A stretch of DNA of 64,000 nucleotides from Gemmatimonadota bacterium (lineage in GTDB: Bacteria > Gemmatimonadota > Gemmatimonadetes > Longimicrobiales > Gaopeijiaceae). The notes beneath the pieces are model-generated. The model was not told where the DNA came from and did not search any database. It saw only the letters and a program-made list of their open reading frames with translations. Shown here piece after piece: positions 33,124-42,487 of this stretch (the first letter of the stretch is position 1; each line of letters opens with the position of its first letter). The stretch spans positions 147,306 to 211,305 of the forward strand of contig SKKN01000035.1 of the NCBI GenBank assembly GCA_007121455.1. Direction: 5' to 3'. The translations under genes and the position numbers were made by a program.

Positions 33124-34371
33124 ATGTCCTTCATCCGCACCTTTCGAGGGCGGCTCTTCGTAGCCCTCCTCCTCGTGGCACTCGTGCCGACGGCTGCAGC
33201 CGTGCTGTCGGGGACCGTGCTGATGAGGGAGTTCGTCCAGGCCGCGGGAACCGCAGGACCGTGGGATGCGCTGGCGGAATCCGGCGGGGAGCTGCTCGAG
33301 CGGGTGGAGGAGACGGGAGACCCGCACCTGGCGAGCCGAGCCGAGCGGCACCGGGATCAGCTTTCGGAGTCACTGCGTCTCTCCCGGCTGTATGGCTTTC
33401 TGGCGACCCGTTTTCTGGAGCTCCTGCCCGCCGCGGCAATCACGCTCGTACTCTTCGGCGCGGCGCTTGCTTTTCTTGCCGCGCATTTCCTGGCTCGGCA
33501 GCTTGCCTCCCCGGTGGGGGAGCTGGTGGACTGGACCGGCCGCATCGCGAGGTCGGAGCCTCTCCCCGAGGAGGACGACGGAAGCGAGGTCCAGGAGTTC
33601 ACTCGGCTCCGCGCCGCCCTCAGGCAGATGGAAGCCGACCTTCGAAAGGCCCGTGAGCTCGAAGCCGACCAGGTGCGCATGCGAAGCTGGACCGAGATGG
33701 CGCGCCGCGTTGCGCACGAGCTCAAGAACCCGCTCACGCCGATGAGGATGGCGACGGCGCGGCTCGTTCGCACGACGGGGGAGGAGAATGTCGACGCGGC
33801 CCGGGTCCTCGAAGAGGAGATGGACCGGCTCGACGAGCTGGCCCGCTCGTTCAGCACCTTCGGCCGCATCCCCGACGGTCCCCCGACGGAAGTCGACATC
33901 GGGGAGATTCTTGCCTCCCTCGCCCGCCGGCACGGCAGCCAGGAGGGCGACGTGGAGGTTTCCACGCCGGGCTCGCTTCCGACCGCGTGGGGCCACCCGC
34001 AGGCCCTCGAACGAGCGTTCCTGAACCTGACCGCCAACGCTCTGGATGCCGTGGGCGGGATGGATGGCGGGAGCACCCCCGAGCACCCTGCCGTCCGGAT
34101 CGAAGTGGAGGAAAGGGGCGTGGAGGTCGCGGTCCGCTTCCTGGACCGGGGGCCCGGGATCCCCCCCGCACAGATCGGGAGGATCTGGGAGCCCGACTTC
34201 ACCACGAAGCGCCGGGGCACGGGCCTGGGACTCGCTTTGGTTCGCCGGACGATTGAGGCCCATGGAGGGCGCGTAGAAGCGCGAAACCGGCCAGAGGGAG
34301 GCGCCGAGTTCTCAGTATTCCTCCCGGCGGGCCCGAGTCCTCTCGTGTCTTCTGAAGGGCACGACGCCTGA
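33124..34371 (+). CDS. NtrY-like sensor histidine kinase
   Basis: 415 residues from ATG 33124. Two membrane helices (about 9-31 and 99-121) flank a short periplasmic loop, followed by a HAMP domain (~122-175). The phospho-accepting histidine is H198 in RVAHELKNPLTPM, then the HATPase domain with FLNLTANALDAVGG (N box), LDRGPGIPP (G1) and FTTKRRGTGLGLALVRR (F/G2). The H-box is of the NtrY type. It overlaps the response regulator gene by one base (TGATG), so the pair is co-expressed. The signal sensed is unknown. Confidence 0.9.
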   Translation: MSFIRTFRGRLFVALLLVALVPTAAAVLSGTVLMREFVQAAGTAGPWDALAESGGELLERVEETGDPHLASRAERHRDQLSESLRLSRLYGFLATRFLELLPAAAITLVLFGAALAFLAAHFLARQLASPVGELVDWTGRIARSEPLPEEDDGSEVQEFTRLRAALRQMEADLRKARELEADQVRMRSWTEMARRVAHELKNPLTPMRMATARLVRTTGEENVDAARVLEEEMDRLDELARSFSTFGRIPDGPPTEVDIGEILASLARRHGSQEGDVEVSTPGSLPTAWGHPQALERAFLNLTANALDAVGGMDGGSTPEHPAVRIEVEERGVEVAVRFLDRGPGIPPAQIGRIWEPDFTTKRRGTGLGLALVRRTIEAHGGRVEARNRPEGGAEFSVFLPAGPSPLVSSEGHDA

Positions 34372-35738
34372 TGCGCGTTCTGATCATCGACGACGAGGGG
34401 AATCTTCGCCGGATGCTGCGGGCGCTCCTCGAGGAGGAAGGGTTCGCGGTGGACGAAGCCGAGAGCGCCGAGGCGGCGCTCACACGGGTGGCGGATTCCC
34501 CTCCCGAGGTCATCCTCCTGGACCTGGTGCTTCCAGGAATGAGCGGGCTCGAGGCCCTCGAGCCCCTCCAGGAGCGCGCGCCCGGGACTCCGATCGTGAT
34601 GATGAGCGGGGAGGCCCGCCTCTCGGATGCCGTCGAGGCAACGCGGCGCGGCGCCTTCCACTTCATCGAGAAGCCCCTCACGCCCGAGGCGGTGCTTCTC
34701 ACCGTCCGAGGCGCGATGGAGGTGACCCGCGCCCGGGACCTCTCGCGAGCCCTGAGAGCCGAGCTCGGCCCCGGTGCCGAGCTCGTGGGACGGAGCCCGG
34801 CGATGCAACGCGTTCGGGAAGAGATCGAGAAGGTAGGGCCGACGGAGGCACGGGTCCTGATCACCGGAGAGAGCGGCACGGGGAAGGAGCTCGTCGCAAC
34901 GGCCGTGCACGGCCTCTCCCGCCGCCGGAACGAACCCTTCCTCAGGGTCAACTCGGCAGCGATCCCGAGGGACCTCGTGGAAAGCGAGATGTTCGGGCAC
35001 GAGAAGGGCTCGTTCACGGGTGCGACGGAGCGGCGGCGCGGCCGGTTCGAGCTGGCCGACCGGGGCACCCTGTTCCTGGACGAAGTGGCAGATCTCGGAC
35101 TCGAGGCCCAGGCGAAGCTCCTCCGCACCCTCGAGACGGGCGAGGTCCAGCGGGTCGGAGGGGACGACGCCATCCACGTGGACGTGCGGGTGATCGCGGC
35201 CACGAACCAGGACCTCCGTTTCGAAACGACGCAGGGGCGCTTCAGGGAAGACCTCCTCTTTCGCCTCGAGGTGATCCCGATCCGCCTACCACCTCTGCGG
35301 GAGCGGCCGGAAGACGTACCGCCGCTCGTAGAGCACGTGCGGGAGCGACTCCGAACCAAACAGGGAGTCGTCTCCCCGACGTTCAGCCCCGCGGGAATCG
35401 CGGTGCTGGAAGGGTATGCGTGGCCGGGAAATGTGAGGGAGCTCTTCAACATCGTCGAGCGTCTCGCCATCCTTCATCCCGGTCGTGAGATCGGAGTGGA
35501 CGAGGTCGCGGACGTTCTCGTCCGCGGCGGAAGCTATCTCGAAATGGGCCTTCCCTCGTCGCGGAACGATGCTTCCCTTCGGGAGCTTCTCGACCGCTAC
35601 GAGGCCCACCTGATCCGCTCTGCACTCGAGCGAACGGAGGGCAATGTCGCAGCGGCGGCAAGGACGCTGAGCACCGATCGCCCGAACCTCTACCGCAGGA
35701 TGAAGCGACTCGGACTCAGCCCCGACGATGGACAGTGA
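34371..35738 (+). CDS. NtrX/NtrC-type sigma54-dependent response regulator
   Basis: 455 residues. The receiver domain carries D51 as phosphorylation site (VILLDLVLPGMSG) and K101. The AAA+ domain has Walker A GESGTGKE (166-173), the sigma54-contact loop as GSFTGA (213-218), and Walker B GTLFLDEVADL. A Fis-type helix-turn-helix closes it (NVAAAARTLSTDRPNLYRRM). It activates RpoN promoters when phosphorylated by the adjacent kinase. I found no clear -24/-12 site nearby, so targets are unknown. Confidence 0.93.
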   Translation: MRVLIIDDEGNLRRMLRALLEEEGFAVDEAESAEAALTRVADSPPEVILLDLVLPGMSGLEALEPLQERAPGTPIVMMSGEARLSDAVEATRRGAFHFIEKPLTPEAVLLTVRGAMEVTRARDLSRALRAELGPGAELVGRSPAMQRVREEIEKVGPTEARVLITGESGTGKELVATAVHGLSRRRNEPFLRVNSAAIPRDLVESEMFGHEKGSFTGATERRRGRFELADRGTLFLDEVADLGLEAQAKLLRTLETGEVQRVGGDDAIHVDVRVIAATNQDLRFETTQGRFREDLLFRLEVIPIRLPPLRERPEDVPPLVEHVRERLRTKQGVVSPTFSPAGIAVLEGYAWPGNVRELFNIVERLAILHPGREIGVDEVADVLVRGGSYLEMGLPSSRNDASLRELLDRYEAHLIRSALERTEGNVAAAARTLSTDRPNLYRRMKRLGLSPDDGQ

Positions 35739-35763
35739 ACACACCCCCGCGGGAGTCACGACG

Positions 35764-37473
35764 ATGAAGGTTCTGGGACTGATCCTCCTCCTGCTTCTTG
35801 CGGCACGGCCGGGCGTCGCGCAGGAGCGTGTTACCGAGGTGCAGGAACTGCCGCGGGAGCGCGCGGAGGAGCTGCTTGCCTTCGTCAACGACGCCTCCAC
35901 GATCGTGAGCTCAGGGCGTGCCCGGCTTCCGGCGGGCGCGGTGATCCGGGGGAACGTGGCATCCCTGGGAGGGCCCTATGTGCTCGGAGGGCGGGTTGAA
36001 GGGAGCCTGGTGGTCGTGAACGGGGACCTCTCGTTCGAGCCCGGAGCCGAAGTGACCGGGGACGTGACGGTCGCGGGGGGCACGCTCCAGGGAGAGGAGG
36101 ACGCCACGATCTCCGGCACGCTGACCGTCCATTCCCCTGCGCTCCCCTATACCCGAAGCGGAGAGAAGCTCGTTTATCGGCCCGCTGCCCCCACAGCGGA
36201 AGATTTCTTCAGGTCGCAGCTTCCGTTCGGCACCGCCCGCTTCACCCTGCGGGCAGCCTCGAACTACTCCCGGGTGGAGGGCCTTCCCGTCCTCTTCGGG
36301 CCACTCTTCGAGTCCTCCGGCAGCAACCCCTTTGCGATCGAAGTCTTCGGGATCTGGCGCTCCACCTCCGGCCTGGCCCTGAACCGGAACGAGATGGGCT
36401 ACCGCGTCCAGGTCGAACAGAGCCTGGGGGGAAGCCGGGAGCTCGCCCTCGGCGCGAGCCTCCGTTCGGAGCACGTTCCAATCGAGGATTGGGGGCTCTC
36501 CAACGTCGAAGCCTCGATGGCCACCTTCTTGCTTCGCCGGGACTTTCGGGATTACTACGAACGCTCGGGTTGGTCCGCCTTTTTTCGGTACGCGCCCATG
36601 GGCTCACCGCTCACGCTGCGGGCGGAGTTTCGGGAGGAGGACCACGCATTCGCTCCAATCCGGAACCCGTGGACGCTGGGGGATGAGGACGCCGGCTGGC
36701 GGCCTCAGCCCATCGTCTCCGAGGGTGAGATACGCTCGGTCGGAGCGTCGCTCCGCTTCGACTCCCGAAACGATGTCACCGCCCCGTCGCATGGCTGGCT
36801 CGCCGACTTTCGCGTGCGCAGGGGGGTCGGAGGCAATCTGCGCCACCCCCTGCACACCCCCCCGTTGCCGGACGCCACCCCCGAGCGCCCGGATTCGGAC
36901 TTCACGACGGCGCTGATCGATGCCCGGAGGTACTTCCGCCTGGGGCCAGCCACCCGCATGTCCGTTCGAGGCCTCGCCGCAGGTGCGCTGACGGAGCGTC
37001 CCCTTCCCTCGCAACTTCAACACTCGGTAGGAGGCGAAGGATCTCTGCCGGGGCACCCGCGCTTCAGCGGCGACTGCGGGGCCCGGGCCGAGACGAGGCT
37101 CCACCCCACGGACGGAAGCCCGGCGTATGCCGCCTACGGTTGCGACCGGGTGGCCCTTCTCCAGATGGAGTACCAGCGGACGTTCGGCTTCGGCTGGCTT
37201 CCGCTCCCGGACGAGTGGCACGATCCTGCGGAGGAATGGGACTGGGCCCCCTTCTTCGACTTCCGTCCGCGCTGGTCCGTCTTCTTCAACGCGGGCCGGG
37301 GCTGGGCCCTCGACGGACCCCTACCGCACGATCTGCCCCGGGTGAGCAGTCCCACGCTCACGGATGCGGGCTTCGGAGTGTTCCTCGGCTCGATCGGGCT
37401 CTACTGGGCGGTGCCGCTGACGCAACGCGACAGAGGTGTGAACTTCTTCGTCCGCCTCCACCACCGGTTCTGA
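35764..37473 (+). CDS. Secreted Omp85-like beta-barrel protein with bactofilin-like N-terminal region
   Basis: 569 residues from ATG 35764, which begins a clear signal peptide (MKVLGLILLLLLAARPGVAQ); a start at 35728 would put extra residues before it. Residues ~50-130 contain turns such as AGAVIRGNVASLGGPYVLGGRV and EVTGDVTVAGGTL, the polymer-forming beta-helix pattern. The remaining ~400 residues alternate hydrophobic and polar, with a final YWAVPLTQRDRGVNFFVRLHHRF, and look like a 12-16 strand surface antigen. Probably an outer-membrane protein. It lies in the operon of the two-component system, so it may be a target or partner. Confidence 0.7.
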   Translation: MKVLGLILLLLLAARPGVAQERVTEVQELPRERAEELLAFVNDASTIVSSGRARLPAGAVIRGNVASLGGPYVLGGRVEGSLVVVNGDLSFEPGAEVTGDVTVAGGTLQGEEDATISGTLTVHSPALPYTRSGEKLVYRPAAPTAEDFFRSQLPFGTARFTLRAASNYSRVEGLPVLFGPLFESSGSNPFAIEVFGIWRSTSGLALNRNEMGYRVQVEQSLGGSRELALGASLRSEHVPIEDWGLSNVEASMATFLLRRDFRDYYERSGWSAFFRYAPMGSPLTLRAEFREEDHAFAPIRNPWTLGDEDAGWRPQPIVSEGEIRSVGASLRFDSRNDVTAPSHGWLADFRVRRGVGGNLRHPLHTPPLPDATPERPDSDFTTALIDARRYFRLGPATRMSVRGLAAGALTERPLPSQLQHSVGGEGSLPGHPRFSGDCGARAETRLHPTDGSPAYAAYGCDRVALLQMEYQRTFGFGWLPLPDEWHDPAEEWDWAPFFDFRPRWSVFFNAGRGWALDGPLPHDLPRVSSPTLTDAGFGVFLGSIGLYWAVPLTQRDRGVNFFVRLHHRF

Positions 37474-37480
37474 AGCTTCC

Positions 37481-38125
37481 GTGCATCGGCCCGCGGGGCT
37501 CGCCCTTCTTTTCGCTCTGGTCATCGCCTTGGTCGCTGCTGCGCCGGTCGGAGCGCAGGACGCGCCGGTCCATCTGCAAGTGCACCCCACGGAGCGGAGT
37601 GTCCGGGTCGTCTTCCAGGACCTCTTCTCCGGTGGAGGACTTCCGGAAGCCCTCTCCTCCGGCCTCCCGGTGCGGATCCACATCGTGACGGAGCTCTGGC
37701 GGGACGGCGTTGTGGACGCCCTCGAACGGCGGAGCGAGTGGAGGGCGACCGTCATTCTCGACCCGCTGGGCAACCGTTACCGCGTCGAGGCGGGACCGGC
37801 CGATCCCGGGGAAGGATCCACAACACAAGAAGTGACGACGGACCTCGCCGCGATCGACCGCATCCTGGAACGGACGCTGCGGATCCCGATCCGGCCCGGG
37901 AGGAGCGGAACGTACTACTACCTCGCCCGGCTCGAGCTGGAAACTCTCGCACCTTCCGACCTCGACGACCTTAGCCGCTGGCTCCGGGGGGACCTCGGCC
38001 CGGCCGTCGAGGGGGGAGGGATCGCCGGAGCGGTGGGACGAGGGCTGCGACGTCTCCTCGTTGGCATCCTCGGTCTTCCGGTTCAGCGGTTCGAGGTCCG
38101 AAGCGAGCGTTTCGAAGTGCCCTGA
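37481..38125 (+). CDS. DUF4390-like secreted protein
   Basis: 214 residues from GTG 37481, seven bases after the barrel gene. A signal peptide (MHRPAGLALLFALVIALVAAA) ends near PVGAQ. The body has FSGGGLPEALSSGLPVRIHI and RSGTYYYLARLELETL, which match my memory of the DUF4390 family. That family is often encoded beside ntrY/ntrX, as here. Function is unknown; likely periplasmic. The convergent FAD gene ends 5 bases further on, leaving no room for a separate terminator. Confidence 0.6.
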   Translation: MHRPAGLALLFALVIALVAAAPVGAQDAPVHLQVHPTERSVRVVFQDLFSGGGLPEALSSGLPVRIHIVTELWRDGVVDALERRSEWRATVILDPLGNRYRVEAGPADPGEGSTTQEVTTDLAAIDRILERTLRIPIRPGRSGTYYYLARLELETLAPSDLDDLSRWLRGDLGPAVEGGGIAGAVGRGLRRLLVGILGLPVQRFEVRSERFEVP

Positions 38126-38129
38126 GGGG

Positions 38130-39332
38130 TCAGGCCTCCAGCATCCCGAACACCTCCGTGACCTGCTCCCAACCCACGCGCAGGAGAAAGGTGTTGTTTC
38201 GCCCGTAGGACTTCACCCCGAGCACGAAGAAGCCCGGCTCCGGATTCTGGAGCATCTCCGGGCCCTGGCGCACCGAATCCAGGCAGTCGGCGCCTCCGCT
38301 GCCCAGAAGGGCGGCAGCCAGCTTCATCGGCCCCGAGGTGGCGTAGCATTCGTGGACCTGGAGCTGGCGGTAGAGTCGGTCATCCCCCACGGACCCGGTC
38401 AGTGAAAGGACTTGGTCGACCGTGACGGACTCCGTCGACCCACCAGCGCCGCGGAGGACCGCCCGGATACCGCCGTTCGCCTCCTCCACCCGATCCACCA
38501 CCCGCCCGGCAAGCAGCTCTACGGCAGGTGATCCGCCATCCGCCAGTTCGCGGGCGACGCGGGCGAGCTCCGCCCTCGTCGGAAGGGGGTCGTCCGGCAC
38601 CGCCCCCCAGTCCGGTACTTCGTTCCGGACCGCCCAGAGCACATGTGTTCCGGGGGCGGCCTCACCAAGCGACGCGAGATCCCGTGCTGCCGTCTGCGCC
38701 GAATGGCCGGCGCCGACCAGGAGCGTCGTCCTCCCACCCCATACCTCGCGTGTCCGCTCGAGGTCGGGAATCGTCCGGGTGATCCGGGACCCGAGGGCGG
38801 CCTCGCCCGGGGCCGGGATCCCGCCATCCCCGAGAGGGTTCGGGCGATCGTGCGTGCCCGTGCAGTCCAGTACGACCTCCGCGCGTTCCACCCACTCGCG
38901 GTCCCCTGAATCCCGGAGGAGAAGTCGGAAGGCATGCTCACCGCGCCGACCGGTGCCGATCTCGTGGTGCTTGAGCAGGCCTTCTCTGCTCACCGCCTCG
39001 ACGCGCACGCCGGTCCGAAGCCCCTCCTGCACCTCGCTCGTCCGGGCCAGCGGCCCGAGCACACGCTCGACGAGCTCGTGGCCGGTCGGAGGCTCGTCCC
39101 GATCCAACGGGACCACACCGTCAGGGAGGTGCCGGAGCATCCGCTCCGAAACGTTCATGCTCCAGGGCGTGAACAGGCGCACGTGGCCCCAGGAGCGGAG
39201 ATTGCCCGCCACGTCATCTGCCGCTTCGTACAGGGTGAACGGGAAGCCCGCCTCGATGCAGGCCAGCGCCGCTTCCATTCCGATCGGTCCCGCGCCCAGG
39301 ATCGCGACCCTCGCTGCTCGTCCGTCCGTCAT
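38130..39332 (-). CDS. FAD/NAD(P)-dependent flavoprotein oxidoreductase
   Basis: 400 residues. An N-terminal FAD-binding Rossmann motif, VAILGAGPIGMEAALACIEAG, is followed by YEAADDVAGNLRSWGHVRLFTPW. A second Rossmann motif, TLLVGAGHSAQTAARDL, lies near residue 205. C-terminal FFVLGVKSYGRNNTFLLRVG binds FAD. It resembles the flavin monooxygenase and pyridine nucleotide-disulfide groups but lacks the redox CxxxxC. Substrate unknown. It is the last gene of the ten-gene glycolate run and overlaps the GNAT gene by 4 bases. Confidence 0.8.
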   Translation of the reverse strand: MTDGRAARVAILGAGPIGMEAALACIEAGFPFTLYEAADDVAGNLRSWGHVRLFTPWSMNVSERMLRHLPDGVVPLDRDEPPTGHELVERVLGPLARTSEVQEGLRTGVRVEAVSREGLLKHHEIGTGRRGEHAFRLLLRDSGDREWVERAEVVLDCTGTHDRPNPLGDGGIPAPGEAALGSRITRTIPDLERTREVWGGRTTLLVGAGHSAQTAARDLASLGEAAPGTHVLWAVRNEVPDWGAVPDDPLPTRAELARVARELADGGSPAVELLAGRVVDRVEEANGGIRAVLRGAGGSTESVTVDQVLSLTGSVGDDRLYRQLQVHECYATSGPMKLAAALLGSGGADCLDSVRQGPEMLQNPEPGFFVLGVKSYGRNNTFLLRVGWEQVTEVFGMLEA

Positions 39333-40174
39333 GCCTCCTCCTTCTGCCGATTTCGACCCTTCACTGCTTCATGAATCAACAGGTAGTGGGAGAGGGTTCC
39401 CTCCTGCACCAGCTCCCGGGCCTCGTAGCCCTCCCCGAGGAGCTGCACGAGGACCTGGCGGGTTGCCTTCCGCCAGCGGAATGCGAGGTCCGGATCGCGT
39501 GCCCGGAGCATGGAGAAGGCGGCCGGCACCGGAACCCGTACACGAGGCCCCAGAGGTCCAATGCGGGGCGTTCCTGGACGGGGTCCCGAGGCGGTGCCTT
39601 CGACCGCGAAGGCTTCCGGCAGCGAACGCACCTCCTCCCACGCCGGAGGCGCAGTCGAGCCCGCGAGACGATCTCGCACCCGGTCCGCGTCCAACTCCCA
39701 CGATACGATGAACCGGTCTGTGGGCAGCTCTCCGTGAAGGGCAGAGCCGGTCCTCCCGTACATGTCCGGCACATACTCCCGCACCACTCCTCCGAGCTTC
39801 CCCAGATTGAGATGGGCGTTCTTCGACTCCAGGGGATCGAAGCTCCACGAGGCGCGCTGAACGCCCGCGGCGAGAAGCTCGCGTCGCTGAAAGGCCTTGA
39901 GCTCGACCGCGATTCCCCGATTCCGGTGGTCGGACCGTACGGCGAGCATGTCCGACCAGTGCATCGGCCGGCGTTCTACCCATCCCGTCAAGCCGAAGAC
40001 GAACCCGACCAACGCGCCCGCTTCGTCGAAGGCGCCCGCGACGACCCCGCCGAGCTTTCGGGCCATCATGAGCACTGCGACGGGGACCTTCTCCGAGAAC
40101 CCCGCTCCCCAGATCTCCTCCTGGAGGTCGACACAGGCCCGGTACTCATCCAGCGAATCGAGAGACCGGATCAC
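39329..40174 (-). CDS. GNAT-family acetyltransferase (COG3375-like)
   Basis: 281 residues. The GNAT fold is visible in VPVAVLMMARKLGGVVAGAF, FVFGLTGW and the acetyl-CoA loop DMLAVRSDHRNRGIAVELK. Later SWSFDPLESKNAHLNLGKLG is typical of the COG3375 group, whose members are often found beside dipeptide epimerases and M20 peptidases. An acyltransferase acting on an amino acid or peptide derivative is likely. The ATGA overlap with both neighbours indicates coupling. Confidence 0.8.
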   Translation of the reverse strand: MIRSLDSLDEYRACVDLQEEIWGAGFSEKVPVAVLMMARKLGGVVAGAFDEAGALVGFVFGLTGWVERRPMHWSDMLAVRSDHRNRGIAVELKAFQRRELLAAGVQRASWSFDPLESKNAHLNLGKLGGVVREYVPDMYGRTGSALHGELPTDRFIVSWELDADRVRDRLAGSTAPPAWEEVRSLPEAFAVEGTASGPRPGTPRIGPLGPRVRVPVPAAFSMLRARDPDLAFRWRKATRQVLVQLLGEGYEARELVQEGTLSHYLLIHEAVKGRNRQKEEA

Positions 40175-41220
40175 TCACGCCTCGCCGCGGAAAAGGGCAA
40201 CTCGAGGTCGAGCTTGGCGTTCAACATACGAGCGGCCTCGGGCCAGGTGGAGCGATCCCGCAGATCGAGCGCGGGAAGCCCGGAGAGCCGACCGATCAGC
40301 TCCACACCGGCGAGGGTGTTCGCCGCCGTCCCCGTCACGAGATCGACCGGAAGCGGATAGGCTTCCATGAAGCCTCGTGCCGCGTACGGGTCGGATGCAC
40401 AGAGGACGATGAAACGCACCGCGTCGCGAATCATCTGGATCGCAGCCTCTCCGTTGTACGGCTCCAATGGAGAAGCCCCCACTTCGACCGCCGCCACGTC
40501 CGCTCCGGAGCTCTCCATCCGAGTCAGGAGGCTTCCCAGCGCAGGACCGTACTCTTCCACGGGAACGACGGTCGAAGGGAGCCCGACGTCCACGAAATCC
40601 AGGACCGGATCGGCTCCCGCATCCGCCATCGTAAGGATGTCCCGGTAATGTCCGGCACCGGTGAGCTTCGCACCCAGAACCCGAAGCCCCCCGGCGCGCA
40701 GGAGGCGGACGAGAACGCGGACCACCGTGGTTTTTCCGGTCGACATCGAAGTTCCCAGAACCAGAATCGTGGGAATGGCGAACGCGGAGGTGGGTTCGAG
40801 CCCCGTTCCGCGGACGTACAGACCCATCGAACTCCGCTCCCCATCTGCGAGCAGGTGGCCTCGGTACTCGATCTCCGGGAAAGCGCTCATCAGGGTGGAA
40901 AGGGATGTGATTCTGCCGAAGACTCCACCCCTCGTCAGAATGGCCATCCGCCCATCGTCGCCCACCCCCTCCCACGTTCCGGTCGCCTCGAGGGTGGCGT
41001 GCCGCCGGCCGAGGGCGCCCACGACCAGTTCCCCCTCGAAGAGCTCCACGGTCCGCCCGTTGCAGAGCTCGAGGGGACGAGCCAGTGCCCCCGAGACCAC
41101 CTCACCCACGACGTAATCCCCGTTCCTCCAATCCGCGGTCGGAACCCTTACGGTCGAAAGGGACCGCTCCGAAAGATCGGAGATCCGGGTCACAGAGCTG
41201 AACACCAGGCGCTCCTTCAT
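40171..41220 (-). CDS. P-loop NTPase, DUF1611-like
   Basis: 349 residues from ATG 41220, where MKERLVFSSVTRI begins; a longer frame upstream is not supported. A beta-rich N-terminal ~150 residues precede a P-loop LGTSMSTGKTTV with G and K for nucleotide binding, and LGAKLTGAGHYRD, VPVEEYGPALGSLL and VDLVTGTAANTLAG follow. The second half resembles COG3367/DUF1611 proteins; the first half differs. The likely partners are the GNAT and M20 enzymes in the same operon. Function unknown. Confidence 0.65.
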   Translation of the reverse strand: MKERLVFSSVTRISDLSERSLSTVRVPTADWRNGDYVVGEVVSGALARPLELCNGRTVELFEGELVVGALGRRHATLEATGTWEGVGDDGRMAILTRGGVFGRITSLSTLMSAFPEIEYRGHLLADGERSSMGLYVRGTGLEPTSAFAIPTILVLGTSMSTGKTTVVRVLVRLLRAGGLRVLGAKLTGAGHYRDILTMADAGADPVLDFVDVGLPSTVVPVEEYGPALGSLLTRMESSGADVAAVEVGASPLEPYNGEAAIQMIRDAVRFIVLCASDPYAARGFMEAYPLPVDLVTGTAANTLAGVELIGRLSGLPALDLRDRSTWPEAARMLNAKLDLELPFSAARRE

Positions 41221-41260
41221 CGGCAGCCTCGGTTCTCCTTCCACGGGAAATCCGGGGCCG

Positions 41261-42487
41261 TCACGGCCGCCCCGAAGCGAATGGGTCCCAGGTCGCAGGA
41301 TCGACTTCTCCCGGATCGGGAAGGGGGGGGAGGAGAAGAAGGAGCGCGAGCAGGGCCGCCCGCTCCGGCATACGTTCGAGATAGACGAACTCGTGGAGCG
41401 CATGCGCGCCGTCGCCGACGGCACCGAGGCCGTCCAGCGTCGCCGTATAGAGACTCGTCAGGTTCCCGTCGGAAGCGCCACCGGACCTCCCCTCCTCCAC
41501 TTCGAAGCCGAGGAGGCGGCTCGCCGCTCGGGCACAGTGCCAGAGGAGGCGGTTCCGGGGCGTCCCTTCCATCGGCGGCCGATCCACCGCGCCTTCGATC
41601 TCGAGCGTCGCGCCGGGGGTGTTCGATTGAAGACCGAGGATCCGCTCCTCGACCCACTTTCCGTCCTCCATGCTCCGAACGCGTACATCGACCACGGCGC
41701 GGCACTCCGCAGCGACCACGTTCGGACGACTTCCTCCCTGGATCTGCCCCACGTTCACGCCGATCCCCCGATCAGGATCCGCGAGCGCGTGCAGGCCATG
41801 CACGACGTGCCCCATCTCCTGGATCGCGCTGATGCCCTCGTCCGGAGCGAGGCCCGTGTGGGAGCTCTTCCCGATCACGCGGACGTTGAATCGGCCGGTT
41901 CCGCGACGGGTCGTCTTCAGCTTTCCCTCCAGCTCGAGCCCGGGCTCGAGCACGAAGGCCCGATCCGCGCGGGCCGCGAGGCGCCGGATCCGATCCTCCG
42001 ACTCGGGGCTTCCGATCTCCTCATCCGAGTTCACGAAGACGACCGGCGTCACGGCCGGCTCGAGGTCCAGCTCGGCGAGCGTCCGCAGGGCGTACACCAT
42101 CTGGACGAGTCCGCCCTTCATGTCGAAGGCTCCCGGCCCCCTCATGATCCCGTCCTCGACGAGAATCGGCATCTCGTTCAGGGTGCCGAGGGGCCAGACC
42201 GTGTCCGTATGCCCCACCAGGAGCTGGAAGGGCCTGCCGGGTCGCCTTTGCGCCGGACGGATCAGGAGCTGCCCACCGGTCGCCACGCCCGGAAAGTGGC
42301 GCACGCGATACCCCACCTCCTCCAGAGACCAGCTCAGGAGATCCATTACGTGGCCCTGCGTGTCCGGCTCGGTCGTCGGGGACTCCGACCGCACGAGCTC
42401 GCGAAGGAGCTCGGTCATCTCCTCTTTCTCGCCCTCGAGGTGCCCCAGAATCGCCTCCCCCGGGGCATCGGTCCGGATCGCAGTCAT
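41261..42487 (-). CDS. M20-family metallopeptidase (CPDG2-like)
   Basis: 408 residues from ATG 42487. Upstream in-frame sequence overlaps the next gene and is not needed. The metal site is HTDTVW, then GAFDMKGG, SDEEIGSPES (catalytic glutamate) and LEPGLELEG. A dimerisation domain follows with RVIGKSSHTGLAPDEGISA. Its closest resemblance is to glutamate carboxypeptidase (CPDG2). It would remove an N-acyl or C-terminal amino acid from a small substrate in the cytosol. The start overlaps the flavin reductase stop by 4 bases. Confidence 0.9.
   Translation of the reverse strand: MTAIRTDAPGEAILGHLEGEKEEMTELLRELVRSESPTTEPDTQGHVMDLLSWSLEEVGYRVRHFPGVATGGQLLIRPAQRRPGRPFQLLVGHTDTVWPLGTLNEMPILVEDGIMRGPGAFDMKGGLVQMVYALRTLAELDLEPAVTPVVFVNSDEEIGSPESEDRIRRLAARADRAFVLEPGLELEGKLKTTRRGTGRFNVRVIGKSSHTGLAPDEGISAIQEMGHVVHGLHALADPDRGIGVNVGQIQGGSRPNVVAAECRAVVDVRVRSMEDGKWVEERILGLQSNTPGATLEIEGAVDRPPMEGTPRNRLLWHCARAASRLLGFEVEEGRSGGASDGNLTSLYTATLDGLGAVGDGAHALHEFVYLERMPERAALLALLLLLPPLPDPGEVDPATWDPFASGRP

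Noticed and set aside
34371..35738. Sigma54 promoter sites for the NtrX-like regulator
   Set aside because: I looked for TGGCAC-N5-TTGC-like sites upstream of nearby genes and saw no convincing match.
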